The notes under the pieces are model-generated. The model ran no database searches, had not been told where the DNA came from, and worked only from the letters and a program-made list of their open reading frames with translations. A stretch of 33,771 nt of DNA from positions 1 through 33,771 of the forward strand of contig JAFEGL010000014.1 of the NCBI GenBank assembly GCA_018239895.1, given 5' to 3'. Made by a program: the position numbers and the translations under genes. Positions 1 to 7,571 of the stretch are shown here, piece by piece. Source of the stretch: Verrucomicrobiota bacterium. Lineage in GTDB: Bacteria; Chlamydiota; Chlamydiia; Chlamydiales; SM23-39. Numbering within the stretch: the stretch's first letter is position 1; the number at the start of each line of letters is the position of its first letter.

Positions 1-98
1 CTATCTCAGTAATAAGTTTCAGTCGATTTTCGGGTTCTTTTGAATCGAAAATCGGTCAAAATAATCCCGAAAATCGACGAAAATAATTACTGAGATAG
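1..98. repeat. Palindromic repeat, copy 1 (MITE-like)
   Basis: The two ends are inverted complements: the left begins CTATCTCAGTAATAAG and the right ends ATTACTGAGATAG. The arms continue inward through a shared core (GTCGATTTTCGGG on the left, CCCGAAAATCGAC on the right). The bases after it (GTTCC) match those after the copy at 8627-8746, so the element probably extends a few bases beyond the left edge of the window. It contains no open reading frame. It could fold into a long hairpin and act as a terminator or be a non-autonomous mobile element; the mechanism is inference. Confidence 0.85.
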
Positions 99-223
99 GT
101 TCCGCCTGCAATTTTACGGCAAATCAGAATTTAAACTCATCAGAATCTGTCCCTCTCCGTAAATTTTTTTCCCTTCAAATTTAACTGGCGTTTAAAATAA
201 ATTCTCCCTAAATTTTCAAAAGT

Positions 224-1039
224 ATGAAGATGAGTGAATACCGACTTGGATTTGTAGGATTTGGCCATATGGCGCAGATCCTGTTTGAAGCGATGGACGC
301 CGCCCGTCTCATCCCCCGTTCGCAGGTGCAATTCATCCAGCGCGACGCGGATAAGATGACGAAGAATGAGCAGAAGTACAAAATCACTTCGACCTCGATG
401 GAGAGGCTCGTTTCGACCTCCGACATCCTCCTCCTTTGCGTCAGACCGGCCCAAGCAGAACAAGCGGTCTCTGAGATGGCTCGCTTCGGCGCGTCTCAAA
501 AAATGATTATATCAGTCCTCGCAGGCGTTCCGATCCGATTTTATCAGAAGCATTTTGGGGAAAAGGCCCAAATCCTCCGGATGATGCCGAACGTCGCCTC
601 TGCGGTGGGCGAGGGGATGACGATCTTTGGCTTCAGCCCCCATGCCCGAGCCGATTTCCGCTCAGCGGCCCAGATGCTGGCGGCTCCCCTGGGACCCTCC
701 ATGGAGGTCCCTGAGACGCTTTTCGACGCAGCTACAGGCATTGCCGGCAGTGGCCCAGGCTTTGTCTTCAAGTTGATTCAGGCGATGGCGATCGTTGCAG
801 AGAAAGAGGGGTTTACCAGAGAGCAGGCCCTCCGGATGGCGTCGCAAGTTTTCATAGGCGCTGGCCGCCTGGTCTCAAAAGGGGAAAACCCAGCCGACTT
901 AATGATCCAAATTGCGACCCCTGGCGGGACGACTGAGGCTGGTTTTAACGTCATGGAAAAAGCCGAAAGCTCCAAGTGGTTCCAAGAAACCATTGAAGCT
1001 TCCATTCGTAAGGCGAGATTTTTCGCAGATCAGTATTAA
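224..1039 (+). CDS. proC: Pyrroline-5-carboxylate reductase
   Basis: This enzyme carries out the last step of proline synthesis, the NAD(P)H-dependent reduction of 1-pyrroline-5-carboxylate to L-proline, in the cytoplasm. An N-terminal Rossmann nucleotide-binding motif GFVGFGHMA lies at residues 9-17. The C-terminal dimerisation domain carries the family motif GSGPGFVF (about residues 173-180) and TPGGTTEAG (about 232-240). At 271 aa it is of normal family length. Two ATGs (224 and 230) are possible starts and neither has a strong ribosome-binding site. The gene stands alone on this strand, and its stop overlaps the stop of the convergent gene at 1036-1560 by four bases. Confidence 0.95.
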   Translation: MKMSEYRLGFVGFGHMAQILFEAMDAARLIPRSQVQFIQRDADKMTKNEQKYKITSTSMERLVSTSDILLLCVRPAQAEQAVSEMARFGASQKMIISVLAGVPIRFYQKHFGEKAQILRMMPNVASAVGEGMTIFGFSPHARADFRSAAQMLAAPLGPSMEVPETLFDAATGIAGSGPGFVFKLIQAMAIVAEKEGFTREQALRMASQVFIGAGRLVSKGENPADLMIQIATPGGTTEAGFNVMEKAESSKWFQETIEASIRKARFFADQY

Positions 1040-1560
1040 CGCTGGTTGTGAAGCTGATCAATAATCGCTCGACCCACATTAACGACTAAGTTATGAAGAC
1101 GGTCAAGTCTAGCATCCTGATCATCTAGCCGTTCATTCAAGTTGTAAAGCGCAGAACCCTCTTGGTTAGGCAAATCGCTTCTTGCGGGAGATTGCGCCAA
1201 GGGGGATAAATCTGTTACAGAAATCCCTGCTGCTGCGCTGCTGCTGGCCGAAGTTGGCACCGCGCTGGGAGACGGCGCAAAGGGGGACAGGTCAGGCACA
1301 GGCACTCCACTCGCGGGAGTTCCTGCTCCGGCGCTGCTGCTGGCTGAAGTTGCAAGTGGAGATAAGTCTGGAACAGGCACTCCGCTCATGGGGGTCACGG
1401 CTCTTGGGGAGGGAGCTGCGGGGGCTGGAGCGGGCTGATTGAAGACGGGAGCTGCCGCAACTGTAACTGCAGGGGTGGCCTGAACGGGTCTGCCGACGAA
1501 CGATCCGCCGCGTCTGGGGTCTGAAGAAACGGTATGTACGCCTGGAAAACTAGCTCTCAT
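1036..1560 (-). CDS. Pro/Ala/Ser-rich repeat protein, possible secreted effector
   Basis: I do not recognise this 174-residue protein. Residues 1-130 are low-complexity and presumably disordered. They contain three copies of a short unit, GVPVPDLSPLA (60-70), GVPVPDLSPFA (85-95) and GISVTDLSPLA (112-122); the first is followed by, and the third preceded by, a TSASSSA-type linker. Residues 138-172 form a charged heptad-like segment (NLNERLDDQDARLDRLHN) that should be a short coiled coil. There is no Sec signal peptide or membrane segment. The start has a good ribosome-binding site (AAGGA) and a promoter candidate at 1592-1620, so it looks like a real gene. A type III-secreted or structural role is conceivable, but is inference. 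Confidence 0.75.
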   Translation of the reverse strand: MRASFPGVHTVSSDPRRGGSFVGRPVQATPAVTVAAAPVFNQPAPAPAAPSPRAVTPMSGVPVPDLSPLATSASSSAGAGTPASGVPVPDLSPFAPSPSAVPTSASSSAAAGISVTDLSPLAQSPARSDLPNQEGSALYNLNERLDDQDARLDRLHNLVVNVGRAIIDQLHNQR

Positions 1561-1591
1561 AATATGTCCTTATTTGTTAGTTTGTGCGTAT

Positions 1592-1620
1592 ATTATATAT
1601 TAAAATATTATTAATATTAA
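1592..1620 (-). promoter_or_regulatory. Candidate sigma-70-type promoter for the 1036-1560 gene
   Basis: On the minus strand, TTAATA (1620-1615) and a perfect TATAAT (1597-1592) are separated by 17 bases. Transcription would start near 1585, about 25 bases before the start codon. It lies within a very AT-rich stretch (about 1561-1680). In such AT-rich DNA a chance match is possible. Confidence 0.5.
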
Positions 1621-1687
1621 CAAAATTATTATAATGTTAATTATAAGCAACTTAAGAATTAAACTAATTTGTATAAATTTGAGGCTT

Positions 1688-1706
1688 TGAGTGGACAGCC
1701 TCTTAG
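1688..1706. repeat. Repeat terminus fragment
   Basis: TGAGTGGACAGCCTCTTAG resembles the right end of the palindrome at 3646-3818 (TTTGTGGACGGTCTCTAA) and the fragment at 16427-16445. No matching opposite end is visible nearby, so it looks like a solo or decayed end. The rest of the gap 1561-1830 holds the AT-rich promoter region of the minus-strand gene, a run of ten Cs near 1737-1746, and the trxB leader; I see no other gene in it. Confidence 0.45.
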
Positions 1707-1830
1707 TTCAGGCCGGTTCATCAAACAAGAATCTAGCCCCCCCCCTTCAAGAAATTCAAGGTCGAAATTTCTTCGCAAAAAAATTCGAAACCCGTCATGA
1801 TTAAATCCAATTTTTTAGCTGTGGAAGAAG

Positions 1831-2781
1831 ATGGAGAAGCGAAAATTAGTGATCATCGGTTCGGGCCCCGCTGGTTTTACAGCGGCAATTTATGCCGCGC
1901 GGGCCAATTTAAACCCGATGCTTTTTGAAGGATTTATGAGCGGCCCCTCTGGCGGGCAATTGATGACGACTACAGAAGTGGAAAACTACCCCGGTTTTCC
2001 CGAAGGGATTTTAGGCCCGGAACTCATGATCGCTTTCCGCAATCAGGCGGAGCGGTTCGGCACGAAGATCTTGACCGAAGATGTCGAATGGGTCGATCTG
2101 TCGAAGAGGCCTTTCGTCGTGAAAGGTTCGAATACACAAGTGCAAGCCGAATCGATCATCATCGCAACGGGAGCGACTGCGAAAAGGCTCGATATCGAAG
2201 GGGCTGGCGATGGGGAGTTTTGGCAAAAAGGGGTCACAGCTTGCGCCGTCTGCGACGGAGCTGCCCCGATTTTTAGAAACAAGCCCCTCTTTGTGATCGG
2301 CGGCGGAGACAGCGCAGTCGAAGAGTCGGTTTTCTTGACCAAATATGCGAGCCGCGTCTACCTCGTCCATAGAAGAGATCAACTCCGCGCTTCGAAGATC
2401 ATGGCCGAAAGGGCGCTCAAACATCCGAAGATCGAGATACTCTGGAACAGCGCCATTGAAAAAATTTCAGGCGACCAAATTGTGAAAAAGGTCCTCGTGA
2501 AGAATTTGGTCACAGGTGCGGCTGAAGAGAGGGAAGCGGGCGGCGTTTTCTTTGCAATCGGCCACCAGCCAAATACCGGCTTTTTGAAGGGGCAGCTGAA
2601 GACGAATGAGACAGGTTATGTTTTGGTCCGCCCAGGGACGACCTATACCTCGGTTGAAGGGGTCTTCGCAGCGGGCGACGTACAAGATCCTACCTATCGG
2701 CAAGCGGTGACTGCGGCCGGGAGCGGCTGCATGGCAGCCCTCGACTCCGAGAGGTGGCTAAGCGAAATGGGAATCGATTGA
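1831..2781 (+). CDS. trxB: Thioredoxin reductase
   Basis: This FAD enzyme transfers electrons from NADPH to thioredoxin in the cytoplasm. An FAD-binding GSGPAG motif lies at residues 10-15, the redox-active CAVC pair at about 137-140, and the NADPH-binding GGGDSAVEE at about 157-165. A C-terminal FAD-contact segment (AAGDV, about 280-284) precedes a conserved tail. At 316 aa it is of standard low-molecular-weight TrxR length. The ATG at 1831 follows a purine-rich GGAAGAAG. It overlaps the next gene on the same strand, so the two are probably co-transcribed. Identification is secure from the motifs. Confidence 0.97.
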   Translation: MEKRKLVIIGSGPAGFTAAIYAARANLNPMLFEGFMSGPSGGQLMTTTEVENYPGFPEGILGPELMIAFRNQAERFGTKILTEDVEWVDLSKRPFVVKGSNTQVQAESIIIATGATAKRLDIEGAGDGEFWQKGVTACAVCDGAAPIFRNKPLFVIGGGDSAVEESVFLTKYASRVYLVHRRDQLRASKIMAERALKHPKIEILWNSAIEKISGDQIVKKVLVKNLVTGAAEEREAGGVFFAIGHQPNTGFLKGQLKTNETGYVLVRPGTTYTSVEGVFAAGDVQDPTYRQAVTAAGSGCMAALDSERWLSEMGID

Positions 2782-3590
2782 GAAAACTGAGAGCATTGCT
2801 TTTTGCCCTTGTTCCTCTGGCGGGTTTCAGCATCGAAGTGCAACCCTGGTTCGGCGACGTCTACGAATTTCACTTTTTGGGGCGGTATGCCTATAGCTTT
2901 TTCGATCGGATCCAGAATGGATTCCCGCAGCTGACATCCCAGTTCAATTCCCACGTGGCCTACCTCGGCCTCGATTTCTCCCCCTCGCCAGAGTGGAGCA
3001 TCGACTATGACCTCCAGTTAGCTGCCACGACCCAAGAGTCGTTCAATTTCCGCTCGACGGCGATCCAGGGACGCTATCTCTGGTTCGATGACATCGTCGG
3101 CGACCCGATCAGTTTGGCGACCGGCTTCAATACCCGGTTCACCAACAGCGCAAGTTTACACGACGTGAGCTGTCCGTACCATTCAAACGCAGATTTTGAA
3201 GTCAATTTTTCGCTCGGCAAAGAATTCGACGCCTCTGAGAGCTGGCGATTCAGAGCCTGGGGCTTTGGCGCTGTCGGACACGGCATCCGCGGTTCGCCCT
3301 GGGTCCGCGCCATCGTATCGCTCGAATCCAATATCGACGACGAGCACAAGTTTGCCCTCTATGCCGAAGGGATCAACGGATATGGCCGCCACACCCGCGT
3401 CAACATCGACCATTTCAATGGATACGCGAAGATGCGGAACAAATCGATCGATATCGGATTCCGCTACGGATACCGGATCGGAGTTTGGGGAACGCTCCGC
3501 GCAGAATACATCCGCCGCGTTCTAGCCAAATCGTGCCCGCAAGTCGTCAACACAGTGATGATCAGCTATCTCCTTCCTTTCTCTCTTTGA
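2778..3590 (+). CDS. Exported protein, possible outer-membrane beta-barrel
   Basis: This protein of about 270 residues is not recognised. A textbook signal peptide ([18 protein letters not shown]) is followed by alternating aromatic/polar stretches, many Gly, Tyr, Phe and Trp residues, and a C-terminus ending in Leu after hydrophobic strands ([10 protein letters not shown]). This is the look of an outer-membrane or periplasmic beta-barrel. The start chosen is TTG at 2778, which forms a TTGA overlap with the trxB stop, the same arrangement as at ssb/pepA and pepA/rluA; a GTG at 2754 in the same frame is the alternative. Coupling to trxB hints at a cysteine- or envelope-related role, but there are only two cysteines in the mature part, so this is weak. 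Confidence 0.75.
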   Translation: MRKLRALLFALVPLAGFSIEVQPWFGDVYEFHFLGRYAYSFFDRIQNGFPQLTSQFNSHVAYLGLDFSPSPEWSIDYDLQLAATTQESFNFRSTAIQGRYLWFDDIVGDPISLATGFNTRFTNSASLHDVSCPYHSNADFEVNFSLGKEFDASESWRFRAWGFGAVGHGIRGSPWVRAIVSLESNIDDEHKFALYAEGINGYGRHTRVNIDHFNGYAKMRNKSIDIGFRYGYRIGVWGTLRAEYIRRVLAKSCPQVVNTVMISYLLPFSL

Positions 3591-3645
3591 CAAAAAGAAT
3601 GCCTTCTTATAAATTCCTTTGTCTTTTTTAAACTCAAGAGGCTTA

Positions 3646-3818
3646 AGAGACCGTCCACAAAACTGGACTTCGTCGCTTTTCGGGATTATTTTGGCCAAAT
3701 TTCAATTCAAAATCGGGGGGGCATATACGGGATGTTGATATTACCCCCCGATTTTGAATCGAAATTTGGCTCAAAAGAACCCAAAAATCGACAGAAGCCA
3801 AGTTTGTGGACGGTCTCT
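3646..3818. repeat. Long palindromic repeat (MITE-like)
   Basis: This 173-bp near-palindrome has left end AGAGACCGTCCACAAA and right end TTTGTGGACGGTCTCT. The inner arms contain TTTTCGGGATTATTTTGG on the left and its diverged complement on the right (GGCTCAAAAGAACCCAAAAA), ending in C/G runs around a short loop near 3723-3741. The middle of the arms is the same module found in the repeats at 1-98 and 8627-8746, but the outer ends differ. It fills most of the 256-bp gap before the next gene and codes for nothing I can support. Confidence 0.85.
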
Positions 3819-3846
3819 AAACACCTCAAAAAAATGGAAGGAAGTT

Positions 3847-4227
3847 ATGAAGAATTTTCTCATTTGCCTATTTGTCGTATGCGCAAGCACCGCATTTTCG
3901 TGGGGATTGAAGACAGGAACTTACGATCTCGTCGGCTACAATGCAAACGGCAGCACATATTACGGCGAAGTCGTGATTGCTCCACAAGGCGACAACTACA
4001 GCGTCACCTGGAGAGTTGGATCGAACCAAGCACAACTTGGCGTAGGCATCCACCGCGATTGGGATAGCGTGTTCAGCGTCGCTTTTGCTGATCTTTCGAA
4101 AAACTTCTGGGGAGTCGCCTCCTACAAGATCGGAGTCTTTGGAGAATTGGAAGGAGCCTGGTGCGGAGCCAACGGCTCAACCCAAGGGACCGAGATTCTC
4201 AAGTGGAGAAGCTACTCGATTTACTAA
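3847..4227 (+). CDS. Small exported protein of unknown function
   Basis: This encodes 126 residues. A signal peptide (MKNFLICLFVVCASTAFS) precedes a Gly/Tyr/Trp-rich domain with repeated beta-strand-like segments (YYGEVVIAP, YSVTWRVG, VFSVAFADL, WGVASYKIG), suggesting a small periplasmic or secreted beta-sandwich or lipocalin-like fold. The ATG at 3847 was chosen because a clear ribosome-binding site (GGAAGGAAG) lies just upstream and the signal peptide begins there; a longer frame from 3754 would run through the palindromic repeat and is unlikely. The coding end overlaps the stop of the convergent DUF687-like gene by four bases. I cannot assign a function. Confidence 0.7.
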   Translation: MKNFLICLFVVCASTAFSWGLKTGTYDLVGYNANGSTYYGEVVIAPQGDNYSVTWRVGSNQAQLGVGIHRDWDSVFSVAFADLSKNFWGVASYKIGVFGELEGAWCGANGSTQGTEILKWRSYSIY

Positions 4228-4913
4228 TCGATGTCGCAATAGAGGCGCCTGTAGTCTTTCAAGGCGCCTTGATACGTCCGACTCGCAAAGAAGTGATCTC
4301 TGTGAATCCCCGTATAGCCATCTTTCCGATCTAATAAAATCACATTTGCATACTCGTCAAAGGCCATTGGATTTACAACTAACTCTTGATGGAGATAGAG
4401 ACAAGCCGGATCTCCTTTCGAAACGAGATTGTCTACTCTGTTTCCCAAATACCGTGGAAGAATCATCGCCGAGCCGCAAGAGAGGATGACGAGGCGGCCT
4501 CTTTGCTTTTGGTTCAAGGTTCTTGCAGCATGGTAGATGTCGATCCCTCCTCGGCTAAAAGGGACGATGAAGATCTTTTTTGGACTTTTTTTCTTTTCGA
4601 GTTCCGCAATATCTTCAACGAGCCTCTTTCGAAACATCTTGGCAAATCCGCTGTCGTATTCAACTATGTTGCGGCCGAGCCAAACGGAAGCTAGATCCTT
4701 TAAAGTTCCGTGGGCTTTCGAATAGGCGGCGATCACATTGGCGTTCGGACCGAATGTGTGGAGTAAAACTTTTGCATCTTGGATGCATTGATTGAGAGTC
4801 GTTTCCATCCCATTGATGTAATAGAGTTTTGGCAGTTCGCTTTTGGGATTGAATGGGGGGAGAATTTGGGAGCGTTCTGGATAGTAATACATGCGGAGAT
4901 TGTAAGGTAACAT
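4224..4913 (-). CDS. DUF687-like / alpha-beta hydrolase-like protein
   Basis: This 229-residue protein resembles the chlamydial DUF687 family as I remember it, although I cannot run a search. A hydrophobic strand leads into PFSRGG (residues 118-123) with Ser120 in a nucleophile-elbow-like position (KKIFIVPFSRGGIDIYHAA). An earlier LYYINGM (30-36) and a late HRDHFF (about 204-209) could supply the oxyanion and acid/His parts of a hydrolase. There is no signal peptide or membrane helix. The start codon has no visible ribosome-binding site. A lipase/esterase-like role would be inference: the motif differs from classical GxSxG at its first glycine. Confidence 0.6.
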   Translation of the reverse strand: MLPYNLRMYYYPERSQILPPFNPKSELPKLYYINGMETTLNQCIQDAKVLLHTFGPNANVIAAYSKAHGTLKDLASVWLGRNIVEYDSGFAKMFRKRLVEDIAELEKKKSPKKIFIVPFSRGGIDIYHAARTLNQKQRGRLVILSCGSAMILPRYLGNRVDNLVSKGDPACLYLHQELVVNPMAFDEYANVILLDRKDGYTGIHRDHFFASRTYQGALKDYRRLYCDID

Positions 4914-4970
4914 GGTGGGATTTATGTGAGTTATTTATTAACGACACATAAATTAAATATAAATAAAATT

Positions 4971-5351
4971 CTAGTGATAAATAGCTGTAGCCGTTGCGTA
5001 GGATTCGCAATGGCTGATGGAGACGAGGATTGTGGGGGAACCGAAATTATTTTGTACGTTGGCCGATAGGACGACTGTCGGCTTGCCGTGGTCGTCGTTG
5101 AATACTTCGATGTCGTGCCAGGAGACATGGGATCCGAAGCCTGTGCCGAGAGCTTTGACGATCGCCTCTTTAGCGGCAAAGCGCCCCGCAAAATGGGGCA
5201 CCGGGTCCTTGAATTTATAACAGTAGTCCTGTTCGACCTGAGTGAATAGCCGATTCAAGAAATGGAGACCGTGCCGCTCGATACTTTTGCGAACTCGGTC
5301 GATCTCAATGATGTCGGTTCCTATCCCTTTAATGGGGCTATTGTTCTTCAT
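4971..5351 (-). CDS. acpS: Holo-[acyl-carrier-protein] synthase
   Basis: AcpS moves the 4'-phosphopantetheine group of CoA onto apo-ACP, activating fatty-acid synthesis. The 126-residue product has the family hallmarks GIGTDIIEIDRV near the N-terminus (catalytic Asp), FAGRFAAKEAIVKALGTG in the middle (Mg-binding Glu) and VSISHCESYATA near the C-terminus. The start at 5351 was chosen because the protein then begins just before the conserved GIGTD; the longer frame to 5432 adds an unrelated Thr-rich stretch read from the neighbouring gene. It overlaps the 3' end of the upstream PIN/TRAM gene by 14 bases, so the two are probably coupled. Confidence 0.95.
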   Translation of the reverse strand: MKNNSPIKGIGTDIIEIDRVRKSIERHGLHFLNRLFTQVEQDYCYKFKDPVPHFAGRFAAKEAIVKALGTGFGSHVSWHDIEVFNDDHGKPTVVLSANVQNNFGSPTILVSISHCESYATATAIYH

Positions 5352-6456
5352 GGTCGTCGTGATAAGTGTGGTGTCTAGCGTGGCGGCTGCCGTGGCGGGT
5401 ATCTGAATCTTCGTCGTCGTAGTTATTGCCATCCATTGCGTTGCAGAAGATCATCCGGCCTGACGAGGTGTGCTTGACCGAGAGGACCTGAGCATCAATG
5501 GTTTCACCGATGAATTGTCCGCCGCCGTTGACGACGACCATCGTCCCGTCTTCCAGATAGCCGACCCCTTGGCGAGGCTCTTTTCCGTAGCGCTGGATTT
5601 TGATCTTAATGTTTTCGCCCGCCTGCATAAGGGGTTTCAGTGCGTTGGAGAGGGAGTGGATGTTAATGATTCGGACCCCTTCAATCGCGGCCATTTGAAC
5701 GCGGCTGATGTCGGCGGTGATGATGTTTGCATCGAGGAGCCGAGCCAAACGGATCATCTTGTTCATCGGATCTTTGACTTCGGGGAAATCGGTGTCGTTG
5801 TAGCGGAGGTCGAGGTCTGGAACCGACTCGAGTTTTTTGACCACTTCGAGAGAGCGGCGCGCCTTGTTTCTCATCATCTCGTCAGAAGCTTCGGCCTGAG
5901 CGTAGAGATCCTTGACGATGAAGCGGGGGACGACCAGGTGTTGGTCAATCAGGCCCGATGCAGCCAAGTCGATGATTCGGGCGTCCGACACGACGGAGAT
6001 GTCCATCAAGAGGTCTTTTTTCTTGTGGGCCGTCGGGGTGAATTTAACAAATGGGATGCTCACGTAGAATTCGTCTGCGGCGCGAAGCGTCATCAGGGTT
6101 CCAGTGTAGATACCAAAAAGGAAGAGGGCAATTTTAATGACTTCGAGGGTTTGCGTATTGAGGTGGATTGAAGCGGCGCTGATGTCGAGAATGGCTGAGA
6201 GGATCAGGACGAGCGCTTCGCCCATCAGATAACCTGTGAAGAGGCCGATGATCGCGATGTTGAATGCGCGGAGATTGAACCTTTTGAACAAGATGTCGAA
6301 TCCGATCAGGAGAGCGCCTAGGCCGCCTCCCATGAGAAGGCCCCAAACCAAGTTCATCGGGGTGTATCCCCCTTCTCCTGAAACCATGTACATTGTGAGA
6401 AAGAAAACGCTCAAGATAACGAAAAATACTCGGGTAAATGCCAGCGACACGTTCAT
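5338..6456 (-). CDS. PIN/TRAM-domain integral membrane protein (YacL-like)
   Basis: The 372-residue protein has four hydrophobic segments at about 5-27, 34-57, 64-90 and 105-124, then a PIN nuclease-like domain (about 149-265) and a TRAM RNA-binding domain (about 274-335). Possible acidic PIN residues are Asp152 in LMDISVVSDAR and Asp249 in ITADISR. YacL-type proteins of this architecture occur widely and their targets are not settled. An unusual His/Asp-rich tail (about 346-372, including RHARHHTYHDDH) follows the TRAM domain. The start has a good ribosome-binding site (GAGGA). It is the upstream member of a pair with acpS. Confidence 0.9.
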   Translation of the reverse strand: MNVSLAFTRVFFVILSVFFLTMYMVSGEGGYTPMNLVWGLLMGGGLGALLIGFDILFKRFNLRAFNIAIIGLFTGYLMGEALVLILSAILDISAASIHLNTQTLEVIKIALFLFGIYTGTLMTLRAADEFYVSIPFVKFTPTAHKKKDLLMDISVVSDARIIDLAASGLIDQHLVVPRFIVKDLYAQAEASDEMMRNKARRSLEVVKKLESVPDLDLRYNDTDFPEVKDPMNKMIRLARLLDANIITADISRVQMAAIEGVRIINIHSLSNALKPLMQAGENIKIKIQRYGKEPRQGVGYLEDGTMVVVNGGGQFIGETIDAQVLSVKHTSSGRMIFCNAMDGNNYDDEDSDTRHGSRHARHHTYHDDHEEQ

Positions 6457-6518
6457 AAAATCCTCATTTTTACAGCTAACAGCACATCTTTAAACTTGAG
6501 AGCGGATTGTAGTCTGCC

Positions 6519-6536
6519 AGTCGATTTTTGTCGACT
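6519..6536. repeat. Small hairpin in a divergent intergenic region
   Basis: AGTCGA and TCGACT are separated by six bases (TTTTTG). The left half, CAGTCGATTTT, matches the start of the palindromic repeat module at 1-98 and 8627-8746, so this may be a remnant. It lies between the divergent PIN/TRAM gene and the gene at 6616. Confidence 0.4.
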
Positions 6537-6615
6537 AAAGTTAAAATAAATTTTACTGTATTTGTTGAAATACCCATTTTGCTACATTGAACAGAACGTC
6601 TTCAAGAGGAATTTT

Positions 6616-7065
6616 ATGGGACACAAAAGTTGGATTGTGGTTACAGGTTTTCTTTGGGCCCTCATTGGCTGCACGCTCCTTTACAAGGGGCTTCATTTCA
6701 TATCGCTCGCAGCGCTAACTTCCCCCGCCTTTCTAAGCTGGTTTGGAGAAGGGGAGAGGGGGGCGACGACCCTCGTGGGGCTCGGCCTCGTCGTCGGCTT
6801 CATCAAAGGCCGTTTTGTCCTTTCCAAAACAGTTCGGAGAGTCACGGGCCGGATTCTCTCGCTCCCTCTTCCGATCCGATTTAACCAAGTGTACGGCCTG
6901 CCCTATCTCATCCTCATTGCCTCCATGGTCTTTCTCGGCTTCTGCCTTCGCTTTGTCCCCATCGACATCCGCGGCTTTGTCGATGTAGCCGTCGGCTCCG
7001 CCCTCCTCAACGGCGCCATGCTCTATTTCCGGACATCCAGGGCGATCCGCTACCAACAGAACTAA
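6616..7065 (+). CDS. Small multi-pass membrane protein of unknown function
   Basis: This encodes 149 residues with about four hydrophobic segments: residues 5-22, 46-62, 95-112 and 118-135, separated by basic loops (KGRFVLSKTVRRVTGR). The ATG at 6616 follows AAGAGGA with five bases of spacing and replaces a longer TTG-initiated frame from 6562. It lacks a cleavable signal peptide; the first segment looks like a membrane anchor. I do not recognise the family. It is a single-gene unit, divergent from the PIN/TRAM gene and convergent with rlmH, separated from the latter by a GC-rich hairpin. Confidence 0.75.
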   Translation: MGHKSWIVVTGFLWALIGCTLLYKGLHFISLAALTSPAFLSWFGEGERGATTLVGLGLVVGFIKGRFVLSKTVRRVTGRILSLPLPIRFNQVYGLPYLILIASMVFLGFCLRFVPIDIRGFVDVAVGSALLNGAMLYFRTSRAIRYQQN

Positions 7066-7091
7066 CAACAAGCCGCCCTGCCCTTCTAGCT

Positions 7092-7113
7092 GGGGTGCGG
7101 AGCTCCGCACCCC
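7092..7113. repeat. Perfect GC-rich palindrome between convergent genes
   Basis: GGGGTGCGGAGCTCCGCACCCC is a perfect 22-bp palindrome. Neither strand has a proper T-run after it, so it is not a classical intrinsic terminator. Its left half (TGGGGTGCGGAGC) recurs at 33640-33652, and a diverged version lies at 14519-14545, pointing to a repeated element placed at gene ends. Confidence 0.8.
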
Positions 7114-7136
7114 AAAAATAAGCTCTGCGCCTCTAG

Positions 7137-7550
7137 TTATTTGTGGTAGGGGGTGTTCCGGTCGATCTCGAGGGCCCGGTAGATCTGCTCGGCGAGGACA
7201 AGCCGGACGATCTGGTGGGTGAAAGTGAGCGGTGAAAGACTCCAGCGCCGCTTGGCTTGGGATAAGATTTTGGGCGGTATACCCTCAGCGCCGCCAATAA
7301 CGAAGGAGAGGCGCGAACCGGCTTGAAGCAGTTTGAGGCTAAATGCCTCGCTCGTGAAGAGGTCGCCTTTCGGGTCGAGGGCGATCAGGTTCGGGTCGGC
7401 GTGGGTCCAATCGATGAGCTGGGCGTCGTCTTTGGCCAGGTGCCATTCGAGCTCGGCTCTTCCTTGGAGCCGTTTTTCATACTCGGATAGAGCTTCGGAG
7501 AGCCACTTTTCTTTGCAGCGGCCTATAGTATAAATTTTGACTTTTAGCAT
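7137..7550 (-). CDS. rlmH: 23S rRNA (pseudouridine-1915 N3) methyltransferase
   Basis: RlmH is a SPOUT-class methyltransferase that uses SAM to methylate pseudouridine 1915 in helix 69 of 23S rRNA. The 137-residue protein shows the trefoil-knot SAM-binding motif FVIGGAEG (about 84-91) and the conserved end LTFTHQIVRLVLAEQIYRA followed by NTPYHK, the typical C-terminus. Length is slightly short of the usual 155-160 aa, the loss being in inter-motif loops. It is divergent from lgt with only 21 bases between start codons, so the promoters must overlap the coding regions. Confidence 0.95.
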   Translation of the reverse strand: MLKVKIYTIGRCKEKWLSEALSEYEKRLQGRAELEWHLAKDDAQLIDWTHADPNLIALDPKGDLFTSEAFSLKLLQAGSRLSFVIGGAEGIPPKILSQAKRRWSLSPLTFTHQIVRLVLAEQIYRALEIDRNTPYHK

Positions 7551-7571
7551 GCGATCATTAGAATATAAACC

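Noticed and set aside
2011..2424. Long minus-strand frames inside trxB
   Set aside because: They are complementary to the conserved FAD and NADPH domains and have no ribosome-binding site or known motif.
3732..4067. A 111-residue frame starting in the palindromic repeat
   Set aside because: It starts inside the repeat and overlaps the better-supported exported protein in another frame; composition is basic and random-looking.
5470..6171. A 233-residue open frame on the plus strand
   Set aside because: It lies entirely antisense to the PIN/TRAM gene, has no recognisable domain and is Asp/Val/His-rich as expected of a shadow frame.
7092..7113. Intrinsic terminator for the 6616-7065 gene and rlmH
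   Set aside because: The stem is perfect but no T-run follows on either strand, so I list it as a repeat.
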